A stretch of DNA of 64,000 bases, taken from NCBI GenBank assembly GCA_963709645.1, contig CAVPXP010000013.1:62001-126000 (forward strand), read 5' to 3'. Each line of letters begins with the position of its first letter. Positions within the stretch are counted from its first letter, which is position 1. The DNA comes from DYRB01 sp963709645 (GTDB taxonomy: Bacteria; Pseudomonadota; Gammaproteobacteria; Chromatiales; Chromatiaceae). Below the pieces are notes generated by a model that saw only the letters and a program-made list of their open reading frames with translations, was not told the origin of the DNA and made no database searches. A program made the translations under genes and the position numbers. Of the stretch, positions 22,358-31,582 are shown in pieces.

Positions 22358-23634
22358 GGTTTGGAGCCTCGGCGCTCCACGTCGACCAGCACCTCGGTGC
22401 CGGGCGCCAGGGCATGGTCCAGGATCTGGGTGGAGATCCCGTCGGTGGCACCGGTGCGCACTTCCACCGCTGCTGGCTCCCCATCGCGCAGCACCCATAC
22501 TCGCACCCCTTTGCCGGCGTGCCGCTCAGCCTCCGGCGGACGTCTGGCGCTTGCCGGGCGGCGCGGCAGGAGCATACCCACCAGGCCGCGGTCGCCCCTG
22601 GGGGTATCGCTGTTGGGCGGGGAGAAGCGCAGGGCGGCGTTGGGGATCAGCAAGGCACCGTGCTCCTCGCGTACCAGGATCTCAGCGGTGGCGGTCATGC
22701 CCGGGCGTAGGGAAAGGTCCGCATTGTCCAAAGACAGCAGGGTGCCGTAGGTCACTACGCCGTCCACCGTCTCCGGGGCGTAGCGGACCTGAGTGAGGGT
22801 GGCGGGGAAGTCGCGGTCCGGATAGGCATCCACCGTAAAGCTCGCCGGCTGTCCTGCCGCCACCTGGCCCACGTCGGCCTCGTCTACCGCGACCTTCAAC
22901 CGCATCTGGGCGAGGTTCTCAGCCAGGGTGAACAGGACCGGGGTCTGGAGCGAGGCGGCGACGGTCTGGCCTGGCTCGACCTGGCGCTTCAGCACAATCC
23001 CGTCGATTGGAGAGCGGATCTCGGTTTTGTCCAGGGTGCGGCGGTCGGCGTCGAGCTGGGCCTGCGCCTGGTCCACCTTGGCCTTGGCCACGGCCAACCC
23101 CGCCACCGCCCGCTCGGCAGCGGCGGCGGCGGTGTCCAGTTCCTCGGGGGAGGACAGGCGCTTGCCGATCATGTCGCGGGTGCGGCGAAGGCGGTTGGCA
23201 GTCTCGGTGACCGTCGCCTCCGCCTCCTGGACGCCGGCCTGGGCCAGGCTCAGGGCGGCCTCCGACTGGCGGAACTTGGCGCGAGCCGAATCCGGGTCGA
23301 GCCGCGCCAGGACTTGGCCTGTCTTGACCCGGTCGTTGAAGTCCACCGCCACCGACTGGATGGTCCCGGAGACCTCGGTGCCAACGTCCACCTGGGTGAT
23401 GGGCTCGAGCTGACCAGTGGCGCTCACCTTGACCTGCAGGTCTCCGACGCGGACCTGGGCAGTCTTGTACCGGGCCGGCTCCTCCTGGCCTGTCCCCAGG
23501 ACCATGAGGGCTGCCGCCCCAAGTCCCACCAACATCAATACGGCGAACCCGGACCACAACCGCCGATGGGGGCGGGCGGCGAGCCCGAGCTGCCTCGCGA
23601 CCTCGTCGGCGTTGGCCGTTTCCGGATTCGGCAT
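22354..23634 (-). CDS. macA: Periplasmic adaptor subunit, MacA/HlyD family
   Basis: A 426-residue membrane fusion protein linking the ABC permease to an outer-membrane channel. One N-terminal membrane segment, around GFAVLMLVGLGAAALMV, is followed by a biotinyl-lipoyl half (KVSATGQLEPITQVDVG), a coiled-coil hairpin (about 100-190), the second lipoyl half (RSPIDGIVLKRQVEPGQTV) and beta-barrel domains. It is first in the three-gene exporter cluster and overlaps the ATPase start. No TolC-like gene is nearby. Confidence 0.88.
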
Positions 23635-23684
23635 AGCTGGGAACCTCTTCGCGGCTGTGGGGCCCTACGCGGGGCCGGGCAGGA

Positions 23685-25235
23685 TCAATCCCCAAACCGG
23701 CGCAGCAGGTCGTCCAGGTTCGGGCCGGGGTGGGTGTGGACGGCGATGGCGCATGCCGACTCCTCCTGGGTGAGGGGCTGGTGCACGGCACTCTGGGCAT
23801 CGAGGATAGTGATATCGGCGTCCGAGGCATCGCAGCCCTCGGCGACCCGCTTGGCCACACGGGCCCGCAGCACCGATTCCGGGGCCTGCAAGTAGAGGAC
23901 GGTGCAAGGCACATTGAGCTCCGCGGCGAGGGCCAGGAAGGGGGCCCGCTGGGAGCGGCGCAGGAAGGTGGCATCCACCAAGACTCCCCACCCGCCCGCC
24001 AGGATAGAACGCGCCAGCTCGAACAGTCGGGCATAGGTGCGGGCCGTCGCCTCCGGGGTGTAGATTCCGGTCTCGGCCGCTGCCGCTGCACGGGCCTCGA
24101 GGGGGAGCCCGAAAAGGCGCTTGCGCTCGATGTCCGAGCGGATATGGATGAGGCGCAGGCGCTCTCGCAGGATGACAGAGAGGTGGGTCTTGCCCGAGCC
24201 GGAACGCCCGTGGGTCAGGATCAGCCGCCGCGGCTGGTCGCCGGTGTACTCTTCGGCGAGGGCCAGGTAGCGGGCGAGCTCGACACGGTAATGCAGAACC
24301 TCGTTGGCCTCCAGCCCAGGTTGGGTCAGGCGGATGGCGGTGACCTTGGCGCGCACGGTGGCACGATAGACCCGGTACAGGTCGAGCAAAGCAACGCCGT
24401 CGTAGTCGCCGTTTCGCTCCAGGTAGCGATTGAGGAATCGGCGGGCGAGGTCCGCTGCGCCTCCTTGGGCCAGATCCATGGCTAGGAAGGCGACCTCGTT
24501 GATGGTGTCGATCCAGCGGAGTGCCGGGTCGAACTCAATACCGTCGAAGATGATGAGTTGCCCGAATACGTCGGCGATGTTGCCTCGATGCAGGTCGCCG
24601 TGGCACTCGCGCACCCGCCCATTGAGGCGACGTTGCTCGATGAGCTCTGTCAGTGCCGGGAAGCGGGCGCGGGTCCATGCCTCCAGGGCAGCCAGTCGCG
24701 GCGCATCGATGGCACTCTTTGCCGTCTCGCTCAGGACCGCCAGGTTGTCAAGCATGGGTGCCAGGACCGACTCAGGGCTGCCATAGCCGCTCTCTGGGGC
24801 TGCGATGGGGACCACTTCATGGAAGGCCGCCACCCGGTCGGCGATGCGATCGACCACGTCCGGGGTCACCCGACGCCGGCTGAGCAGGGCGTTCTGCGGA
24901 AAGCGGCGCATCTTCACCGCGTACTCCAAGGCCTCGCCTTCTCCGCCCATGCGCGGCGCCGCCGGGGTGCCGGTGATGGGGACTACCGCAAGGTAGGTGT
25001 CGGGGGCCAGGCGGCGGTTGAGCCGCAGTTCTTCCTCGCAGAAGAAGCGCCGCCGCTCCAGCGTCGTAAAGTCGAGGAAGCCAAGATTGACGGGTTTCTT
25101 GAGCTTGTAGGTGAGGTCCCCGACCAGAAAGACATGGGAGGCGTGGGTCTCGATGTGGGCGAACCGCTCCGCCGGGTGGGTGTAGGCTGCCGGGAGCGCG
25201 AGCCCTGCAATGATCTGCGCGTAGTCCGACAACAC
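23685..25235 (-). CDS. APH-like kinase / AAA P-loop kinase fusion protein
   Basis: About 516 residues in two parts. The N-terminal half is an aminoglycoside-phosphotransferase-like kinase (COG2187 type) with the catalytic loop CHGDLHRGNI and metal site FDGIEFD. The C-terminal part is a P-loop kinase (COG0645 type) with Walker A GRSGSGKTH. The fusion is widespread in proteobacteria, but its substrate is not established. GTG at 25235 is preferred, giving an N-terminus MLSDYAQIIAGLALP, because the frame further upstream lacks family similarity. It lies 50 bp upstream of macA on the same strand. Confidence 0.75.
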   Translation of the reverse strand: MLSDYAQIIAGLALPAAYTHPAERFAHIETHASHVFLVGDLTYKLKKPVNLGFLDFTTLERRRFFCEEELRLNRRLAPDTYLAVVPITGTPAAPRMGGEGEALEYAVKMRRFPQNALLSRRRVTPDVVDRIADRVAAFHEVVPIAAPESGYGSPESVLAPMLDNLAVLSETAKSAIDAPRLAALEAWTRARFPALTELIEQRRLNGRVRECHGDLHRGNIADVFGQLIIFDGIEFDPALRWIDTINEVAFLAMDLAQGGAADLARRFLNRYLERNGDYDGVALLDLYRVYRATVRAKVTAIRLTQPGLEANEVLHYRVELARYLALAEEYTGDQPRRLILTHGRSGSGKTHLSVILRERLRLIHIRSDIERKRLFGLPLEARAAAAAETGIYTPEATARTYARLFELARSILAGGWGVLVDATFLRRSQRAPFLALAAELNVPCTVLYLQAPESVLRARVAKRVAEGCDASDADITILDAQSAVHQPLTQEESACAIAVHTHPGPNLDDLLRRFGD

Positions 25236-25376
25236 GATGCGGGGTCCCGCCTGTGGCCAAGTCACAAAGAAATTCGATCGGTGAGTACGGCAGGCTTGAA
25301 CCGGCCGCACTGCCGCCTATATTATCACCTGCTAATCTACAATCACTGTCATTCCCGATAGACGAGGCTCCCAATC

Positions 25377-25577
25377 ATGTCCATCGATCGCATTGTGCTG
25401 GCCGTCGCCGGCGCCTTCATCCTGCTCTCCGTCCTGCTGGCGGTCTACGTCAACATCAACTGGCTGTGGTTCACCGCCTTTGTTGGCGCCAACCTGTTTC
25501 AGTCGGCCTTCACCGGCTTCTGCCCAATGGCCATGATTCTGAAGAAGCTGGGCAAGCAGCCGGGTCCCGCCTTCTAG
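25377..25577 (+). CDS. Small DUF2892-type membrane protein
   Basis: A 66-residue protein with two hydrophobic segments (about 6-25 and 30-48), followed by GFCPMAMILKKLG, the hallmark of the YgaP-type inner-membrane domain usually attached to rhodaneses. Here it stands alone. A GAGGC site precedes the ATG. It is divergent from the kinase fusion gene. Confidence 0.8.
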   Translation: MSIDRIVLAVAGAFILLSVLLAVYVNINWLWFTAFVGANLFQSAFTGFCPMAMILKKLGKQPGPAF

Positions 25578-25832
25578 GGCAACCGCCCCGACACCCGACC
25601 AGGATACGCGCCTGCCCTTGCGGGCGGGCCCGAGTCTCTTGGGGTCGAGCCATGGCCAGTTGGGAAGCGCCCCTCGATCTGGAAGAGACGATCGGCCGTC
25701 GCGAGGATTCGCGACGAGAAGCGTCATGCACGACCGACTGAGCTTGGGGGTGACCGCAGCGCATCGCGGGCACGCCAGCAGGGTCTTGTTCTCACTCGGC
25801 TGATAGCGGACCGCTGACTGATTGTTGTTGAG

Positions 25833-27161
25833 TCAATCCTTCACCGGAATTGCCCAAAGGTCGTGCTCCTGCGCGCCGGTCACCTCCACCTCGATGAAAT
25901 CGCCGGGGTCCAGCTCCCAGGCCCCGGGGACGATGACGGTCCCATCGATCTCCGGCGCGTCGGCGTAGCTGCGGGCCAGCACCCGTTCCCCCTCGACCTC
26001 ATCCACCAGGACGGTCAGGTGCTGCCCCACCCGAGCGGCGAGCTTGGCATGGCTGATCTCGGCCTGGACCTCCATGAAGCGCGCCAAGCGTTCTTCCTTG
26101 ACCTCCTCGGCCACAGGATTCGGGAGGTCGTTGGCCGCTGCCCCGTGAACCGGTGAGTAGGCAAAGCAGCCGACGCGGTCGAGTCGGGCTGCGCGCAGGA
26201 AGTCGAGCAGCACCTGAAAGTCCCCCGCCGTCTCCCCCGGGAAGCCAACGATGAAGGTGCTGCGCACGACCAGGTCCGGGCAGACGTCGCGCCAGCGGGC
26301 CAGGCGCTCCAGAACCCGCTCGGTGGCCGCCGGCCGGCGCATCGCCGCAAGAACGGCGGGGCTGCCGTGCTGCAGGGGCATGTCGAGGTAGGGCAGGATC
26401 AGTCCCTCGGCCATCAGCGGGATCAGGGTATCCACATGGGGGTAGGGATAGACGTAGTGCAGGCGCACCCAGGCGGGCAGCTCGCCCAGGGCCCGGGCCA
26501 GGTGTTCAAGATCCGTCTTGAGTGGGCGCCCCTGCCAGAAATCCGGTCGGTAACGCAGGTCGAGCCCGTAGGCGCTGGTGTCCTGCGAAACGATCAGCAG
26601 CTCGCGCACGCCTGCATCCACGAGGCGCTGCGCCTCGGCCAGGACCTCGCCGATGGGGCGGCTGACCAGATCGCCGCGCAGACTGGGGATGATGCAGAAG
26701 CTGCACCTATGGTTGCATCCCTCGGAGATTTTGACATAGGCATAATGGCGGGGGGTCAGCTTGACCCCCTGGGGCGGCAGCAGGCTGGTGAAGGGGTCCC
26801 GGCGTGGCGGCAGGTGGGTATGGACCGCCTCCATGACGGCCTGGTAGGCGTGAGGCCCGGTCACCGCCAGGACCTCCGGGTGGGTGCCGCGCACCAGCTC
26901 CGCGCGGGCCCCGAGACAACCGGTGACGATCACCCGGCCGTTCTCGGTCAGGGCCTCGCCGATGGCCTCCAGGGACTCCTCCACCGCTGCGTCGATGAAG
27001 CCGCAGGTGTTGACGATGACCAGGTCGGCACCGGCGTAGGTCGGGGCCACACCGTACCCCTCCGCCCGCAATTGGGTCAGGATGCGCTCAGAGTCCACCG
27101 TCGCCTTCGGGCACCCGAGACTGACAAAGCCCACCCTGGGCGTTCCCTTTTTCTGACTCAC
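25833..27161 (-). CDS. rimO: Ribosomal protein S12 methylthiotransferase RimO
   Basis: Radical-SAM enzyme adding a methylthio group to the conserved aspartate of ribosomal protein S12. The N-terminal UPF0004 domain supplies three cluster cysteines (GCPKATVDSE, NTCGFIDAA, GCLGARAEL). The radical-SAM cluster motif is CNHRCSFC, and a C-terminal TRAM domain starts near residue 375. 442 residues is normal. It lies 60 bp downstream of the CnoX-like gene on the same strand, probably co-transcribed. Confidence 0.95.
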   Translation of the reverse strand: MSQKKGTPRVGFVSLGCPKATVDSERILTQLRAEGYGVAPTYAGADLVIVNTCGFIDAAVEESLEAIGEALTENGRVIVTGCLGARAELVRGTHPEVLAVTGPHAYQAVMEAVHTHLPPRRDPFTSLLPPQGVKLTPRHYAYVKISEGCNHRCSFCIIPSLRGDLVSRPIGEVLAEAQRLVDAGVRELLIVSQDTSAYGLDLRYRPDFWQGRPLKTDLEHLARALGELPAWVRLHYVYPYPHVDTLIPLMAEGLILPYLDMPLQHGSPAVLAAMRRPAATERVLERLARWRDVCPDLVVRSTFIVGFPGETAGDFQVLLDFLRAARLDRVGCFAYSPVHGAAANDLPNPVAEEVKEERLARFMEVQAEISHAKLAARVGQHLTVLVDEVEGERVLARSYADAPEIDGTVIVPGAWELDPGDFIEVEVTGAQEHDLWAIPVKD

Positions 27162-27221
27162 AGGCCTAGCCCCCGGTGATGGTGGATGGGCGGCCCGACA
27201 CCAGTCGCCGGGCCTCGCGCC

Positions 27222-28130
27222 CTAATGCTCAAACAGGGAGCGGCGGTAGCGGCGCACCTGCTCGTCGTCGGTTCCCAAGAGATCCATGACCAGGAGCAAG
27301 GCCTCATGGGCGACGCCATCGCGGTAGCCGGGGGCGCGACGTTCCAGCTCGGCGAAGTGGCCAAGGGCAGCTCCATAGTCGTCCGCCACCACGCAGCGTG
27401 CACCCAGCGCGAAGCGGGCCGCGTGGTCGTCGGGGTCCGGTGCCAGGGCTGCGGTCGGCTCGGCGTCAGGACGTGCTGTCCTGGCGGCCGCGCCGGTAAC
27501 TGCTCCTGCGTTCCCGGCATGTCCACCATCCCTGGCGGCCATGATCAGCTCCAGGTGGGCGTAGAGGCGGCGGATCTCCCCGCCCGTGCGAAGCGCGGGC
27601 GGCAGGGCGGCTAGCACGGCATGGGCGTCCAGGTGGCGCCCTTGGCGGATCAGCAGTTTGGCGAGCAAGAGCGGGACGGCCGGGTTATCGGGCTCGGCCA
27701 TGGCCGCCTCGGCCAGGACCTGGATGCCCTTCTCCTCGTCGCCCGCCTCCCAAGCGGCCAGGGCGGCGGCCTGGGCGCGGTCGGCCAGCGGCGTCAGGTG
27801 TCGATCGATGAGCGCCCGATAATCGGGCTCCGTCTGCATGCCGTGGACCTCCTCCGCCACCTTAGCGTGCCGAAACACCTTGCAAGAGGGCAGACCCTTG
27901 ACCCCGTAGCGCTGGGCGATATCCTTCTCCCGGTCCGTGTTCAGGCTGACCAACAGGAAGCGTCCCCCGTAGGACCGCGCCAGACGCCGCAGCAAGTCTC
28001 CCTGGCGCAGGGAGGGTCCCGCCCATTCGGCCCAGAAGTCCACCAGTACGGGGCCCTTGCGCGAGTTTTCCAGGACCAGCGTCGCGAAGTTCGCACTGGT
28101 CCCCTCAAGGATGTAGTCTTCATTCGGCAT
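27222..28130 (-). CDS. CnoX/YbbN-like thioredoxin-TPR co-chaperone
   Basis: About 302 residues. The N-terminal thioredoxin fold has LVDFWAEWAGPS where active thioredoxins have WCGPC, so both redox cysteines are absent and dithiol chemistry is excluded. The C-terminal half has TPR-like helices rich in alanine, leucine and arginine, as in Escherichia coli CnoX (YbbN), a holdase that hands clients to GroEL. The start is the ATG at 28130, MPNEDYILEGTSANF; the longer frame upstream has no similarity. Confidence 0.8.
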   Translation of the reverse strand: MPNEDYILEGTSANFATLVLENSRKGPVLVDFWAEWAGPSLRQGDLLRRLARSYGGRFLLVSLNTDREKDIAQRYGVKGLPSCKVFRHAKVAEEVHGMQTEPDYRALIDRHLTPLADRAQAAALAAWEAGDEEKGIQVLAEAAMAEPDNPAVPLLLAKLLIRQGRHLDAHAVLAALPPALRTGGEIRRLYAHLELIMAARDGGHAGNAGAVTGAAARTARPDAEPTAALAPDPDDHAARFALGARCVVADDYGAALGHFAELERRAPGYRDGVAHEALLLVMDLLGTDDEQVRRYRRSLFEH

Positions 28131-28413
28131 GGGGGGCTCGTGGGACGGGGCTCGGGAACCTAGGGGCTGACAAGCTATCGTATCGGGTAGGCGGCGGGCG
28201 CTCAAACCGGGTGCCGCGCGCGGCGTCCCGGGCAGGAGCAACCGCGGAATGCGGACGGCACCCCACCCTGCAGATTCGGCCTTGCTACTCCATCGGTATT
28301 CGGTAGGATACTCATGCAGCGTCCGGGCCCCTGCGGCCCCAGCTCCGCCCAGAAGACCAGCGATGCGCCCGTCCCGATAGCGCGCACATTCACCACAATC
28401 AGAGGTAACGACG

Positions 28414-28551
28414 GTGAAAAACTGCAAGCTCTGCAAGTACAGCAAGGTCTGCAATGACCTCCCCGGAATCTGCATTCTGATTCCCTACTTGGCGGTTGGC
28501 ATCGTGGCCGTCGCGTTAGGGTACCTCTTCATCACCCAAGAGCTGCTGTGA
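28414..28551 (+). CDS. 45-residue cysteine-rich N-terminus membrane microprotein
   Basis: GTG start after an AGAGGT site. The N-terminus KNCKLCKYSKVC has a CxxC pair and a third cysteine, with a fourth in PGIC. A single hydrophobic helix follows, about residues 20-40, ending QELL. This looks like a metal- or thiol-bearing membrane microprotein. I recognise no named family. It lies between the divergent CnoX-like gene and the fkpB-ispH frame. Confidence 0.6.
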   Translation: MKNCKLCKYSKVCNDLPGICILIPYLAVGIVAVALGYLFITQELL

Positions 28552-28658
28552 GGCCCGCGGCGATCGCGGCCAACCCCTCGGCACCCCCACGCACGACCGG
28601 CACCGCTGGCAGGGGCCCCGGTCCCCTACTGCAGTGCCCCCAGTCCGAGCCCCTCTGA

Positions 28659-30161
28659 GTGATGCACAACCCCTTTTCAGACCCGGCCGCCGCAACGGTT
28701 GGGCCAGGCAGCCGAATCAGGCTGCACATGGAGATTCGTCTTCAGGACAGCACCATCGCACTTTCAACCTGGGGCGAAGACCCGCTTGCCGTCACAATGG
28801 GCGACGGAACCCTGACCCCTGGGCTGGAGGCCTTGCTGCGGGGTCTGGCCGTGGGCGTCGAGCAGCGCTTTCTGGTCAGCGGGGACGACCTCTACGGCCC
28901 TCACGATGCGGACAACATCCACTGGTTGCCGTTCGCCGATTTTCCACCAGGCCAGACCACGGCGCCCGGTCAGCTGGTTGCTTTCGAGACCCCTGGGGGG
29001 CACGAGCTGGCGGGCCTGATCTTGGAGGTGGACGCGGAGCGGGTTCGGGTGGACCTCAACCACCCGCTTTCGGGCAGGACGCTGAATATTCGGGTTGAGG
29101 TTCTGAGTGTCGAGGGGGACCCTGCAGTCGCCGGTGGAGATGCGCCCCTTGGCCAGACTTCGGCGCCTGGCTTATCCTCCGGTTCCATGAACATCCTTAT
29201 CGCCAACCCGCGCGGCTTCTGCGCCGGCGTGGACCGGGCCATCGAGATCGTCGAGCGCGCCATCGAGCTCTTCGGGGCACCCATCTACGTTCGCCACGAG
29301 GTGGTACACAACCGCTTCGTGGTCGAAGACCTGCGCCAGCGCGGCGCGGTCTTCGTCGAGGAATTGGATCAGGTCCCGGACGGGGCGACTGTCATCTTCA
29401 GCGCCCACGGCGTCTCCCAGCAGGTGCGCGAAGAGGCCGCTGGACGCGATCTGCGCATCTTCGATGCCACCTGTCCCCTGGTCACCAAGGTCCACCTGGA
29501 GGTCGCCCGCCACTGCAAGGCCGGCCACGAGGTGATCCTGGTCGGCCACCGTGGACATCCTGAGGTGGAAGGCACCATGGGCCAGTGCCGGGGCGAAGCC
29601 GACGCCGGAGCCGCCGTCGGAGCCGGCCTGGTGCGCTTGGTCGAGACCATTGCGGACGTTGCCGCGCTCGAGGTTCGCGAGCCAGAGCGTTTGGCTTATG
29701 TCACCCAGACCACCCTCTCGATCGACGACACCCAGGCCATCGTCGCCGCCTTGCGCGAGCGTTTCCCGGCCATCCGCGGGCCAAAGAAGAGCGACATCTG
29801 CTATGCCACTCAGAACCGTCAAGACGCCGTAAAGGCCCTGGCGGAGCGCTGCGACCTGGTCCTGGTAGTCGGCTCGGCCAACAGCTCCAACTCCAACCGT
29901 CTGCGCGAGTTGGCCGAGCGCCAGGGCTGCCAGGCACACCTCATCGACGGCCCAGACAACATCTGCCCGGAATGGCTCGCCGGTTCCCCGCGGGTTGGGC
30001 TGACCGCCGGGGCATCGGCCCCCGAGGTCCTGGTCGCGCAGGTCATCGAACGCCTCAAGGCATGGGGTGCCAGCGAAGTGGAGGAGCAGGCCGGGGTTCG
30101 CGAGCAGGTCGTCTTCGCACTGCCGAGAGAACTGGCCCCGGAGCCGGTTCAAAGAGGCTGA
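28659..30161 (+). CDS. ispH: Fused FkpB-type peptidyl-prolyl isomerase / 4-hydroxy-3-methylbut-2-enyl diphosphate reductase
   Basis: One uninterrupted 500-codon frame. Residues 1 to about 160 are a SlyD/FkpB-type FKBP with an IF insert (LNHPLSGRTLNIRVEVL). From Met177 follows a complete IspH, the last step of the MEP isoprenoid pathway, with its three iron-sulfur ligands Cys188 (RGFCAGV), Cys272 (DATCPLVTKVH) and Cys381 (CYATQNRQ). In most gammaproteobacteria fkpB and ispH are adjacent separate genes. Here no stop separates them and no purine-rich ribosome site precedes the internal ATG at 29187. A lost stop through sequence error remains possible. GTG 28659 and ATG 28662 are both usable starts. 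Confidence 0.85.
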   Translation: MMHNPFSDPAAATVGPGSRIRLHMEIRLQDSTIALSTWGEDPLAVTMGDGTLTPGLEALLRGLAVGVEQRFLVSGDDLYGPHDADNIHWLPFADFPPGQTTAPGQLVAFETPGGHELAGLILEVDAERVRVDLNHPLSGRTLNIRVEVLSVEGDPAVAGGDAPLGQTSAPGLSSGSMNILIANPRGFCAGVDRAIEIVERAIELFGAPIYVRHEVVHNRFVVEDLRQRGAVFVEELDQVPDGATVIFSAHGVSQQVREEAAGRDLRIFDATCPLVTKVHLEVARHCKAGHEVILVGHRGHPEVEGTMGQCRGEADAGAAVGAGLVRLVETIADVAALEVREPERLAYVTQTTLSIDDTQAIVAALRERFPAIRGPKKSDICYATQNRQDAVKALAERCDLVLVVGSANSSNSNRLRELAERQGCQAHLIDGPDNICPEWLAGSPRVGLTAGASAPEVLVAQVIERLKAWGASEVEEQAGVREQVVFALPRELAPEPVQRG

Positions 30162-30306
30162 GGCCCCCCTCGTCCCGGGTGGGGCGACGGCCAAAATCCT
30201 TGTGCTAGACTGCGGCCACCCGGCCTAACGGGTGCCCGCCTAGACCCAATCACCTCCAAGGCCCGGGGCGGCTCGTCCCCATACCCTCATAGCGGCAGGA
30301 GCACCC

Positions 30307-31392
30307 ATGAGCGACATCCTCGTCATCGGCGGCGGCATCATCGGCCTCCTCACGGCGCGCCAATTGGTCGAAGCGGGGGCGCGCGTGACCCTGGTCGAAA
30401 TGGGCGAGACTGGGCGCGAGGCGTCCTGGGCCGGTGGCGGCATCCTCTCCCCTCTCTATCCCTGGCGCTACCCGGAGTCTGTCACCGCCCTGGTCGCCTG
30501 GAGTCAACAGGATTATCCAAAGCTCTGCCTGGAACTGCACGACGCAACCGGCATCGACCCGGAGCTGACCCACAACGGCATGCTGATCCTCGACACCGAG
30601 GAGCGCGACTTGGCCGGCCGCTGGGCCGAAGCACATGGGGTGCACCTGCAGGTACTGGACCTGGAAGCGGTGCGCGAGATCGAGCCCGACCTCGGCCCCC
30701 ACCCGAGCCACGCCATCTGGCTGCCTGACGTGGCCCAGGTGCGCAACCCGCGCCTGACCAAGGCCCTGCATCGTTCTATCGAGGGCAGCGCCCAAATCCG
30801 CGAGCAGGAGGAGGTCATCGAGCTATTGGTGGAGACCGGGCGGGTAACCGGGGCACGCACCCGAAAGGGCGTCCTGTCCGCGGACAAGGTCATCGTCTGT
30901 ACGGGAGCCTGGACCGCCAAACTCTTGGAGCAGCTCGGCGCCAAACCCGACATCCAACCCATCCGCGGCCAGATGATCCTCTTCTACGGCAAACCCGGTC
31001 AGATCGGGCGCATCGTTCTGCATCGGGACCGTTACGTGATCCCGCGGCGCGACGGGCGCGTCCTGTTCGGCAGCACCTCGGAGATGGCGGGCTTCGACAA
31101 GGCCACCAGTGCCGAGGTCAAGGAGGAACTCTACCGTGCCGCCGTCGAGCTCTTCCCGCTGCTCAAGCGCACCCCCATCGAGGACCACTGGGCCGGGCTG
31201 CGGCCCGGCTCCCCCAGTGGCATCCCCTACATCGGAGCCTACCCGGGGGTGGAGGGCCTCTTCTTCAACGCCGGACACTTCCGCAATGGCGTGGTCAGCG
31301 GCCCCGCCTCGGCACGTCTGGCAGCGGATCTCGTTTTGGGGCGCGAACCCGTGGTCCCACCCGCCCCCTACGCCCTAGACGCCAGCCGCTGA
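30307..31392 (+). CDS. thiO: Glycine oxidase ThiO
   Basis: FAD-dependent oxidase of the DAO family making iminoglycine for the thiamine thiazole ring. The dinucleotide motif VIGGGIIGLLTARQL is at residues 6-20; GREASWAGGGILSP and the C-terminal RPGSPSGIPYIGAYPG with NAGHFRNGVVSGPASA complete the family signature. Length is 361 residues. No TPP riboswitch motif was recognised upstream. It is followed by the tRNA-Thr promoter. Confidence 0.9.
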   Translation: MSDILVIGGGIIGLLTARQLVEAGARVTLVEMGETGREASWAGGGILSPLYPWRYPESVTALVAWSQQDYPKLCLELHDATGIDPELTHNGMLILDTEERDLAGRWAEAHGVHLQVLDLEAVREIEPDLGPHPSHAIWLPDVAQVRNPRLTKALHRSIEGSAQIREQEEVIELLVETGRVTGARTRKGVLSADKVIVCTGAWTAKLLEQLGAKPDIQPIRGQMILFYGKPGQIGRIVLHRDRYVIPRRDGRVLFGSTSEMAGFDKATSAEVKEELYRAAVELFPLLKRTPIEDHWAGLRPGSPSGIPYIGAYPGVEGLFFNAGHFRNGVVSGPASARLAADLVLGREPVVPPAPYALDASR

Positions 31393-31417
31393 GCGGCCGA
31401 ACGGGTCTGCCACCGCC

Positions 31418-31446
31418 TTGCCAGCCCTTGGGGGACTCCCTATACT
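31418..31446 (+). promoter_or_regulatory. Sigma-70 promoter of tRNA-Thr
   Basis: TTGCCA at 31418-31423 and TATACT at 31441-31446 are separated by exactly 17 bases and lie 18 bases upstream of the tRNA gene. Confidence 0.8.
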
Positions 31447-31463
31447 CTCGCGGTTCACGAGCG

Positions 31464-31539
31464 GCCGATGTAGCTCAGTCGGTAGAGCAACTGATTCGTA
31501 ATTAGTAGGTCCGCGGTTCGAATCCGCGCATCGGCTCCA
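31464..31539 (+). tRNA. tRNA-Thr(CGU)
   Basis: 76 bases with encoded CCA. The acceptor GCCGATG pairs with CATCGGC, followed by discriminator T and CCA. The D-arm is AGCTCAGTCGGTAGAGC. The anticodon stem ACTGA/TTAGT (one G-U pair) encloses TTCGTAA, giving anticodon CGT. The T-arm is CCGCGGTTCGAATCCGCGC. Confidence 0.95.
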
Positions 31540-31550
31540 TAATTACAAAG

Positions 31551-31582
31551 GGTTACACGGAATGCATCCTGTAACCATTTTT
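31551..31582 (+). terminator. Probable intrinsic terminator after tRNA-Thr
   Basis: GGTTACA (31551-31557) pairs with TGTAACC (31570-31576) and is followed by ATTTTT. The stem is only 7 bp but perfect, and lies 11 bases after the tRNA. Confidence 0.6.

Noticed and set aside
30190..30240. Hairpin CACCCG/CGGGTG upstream of thiO considered as a TPP riboswitch
   Set aside because: The conserved thi-box bases such as CUGAGA are absent and the structure is too short.
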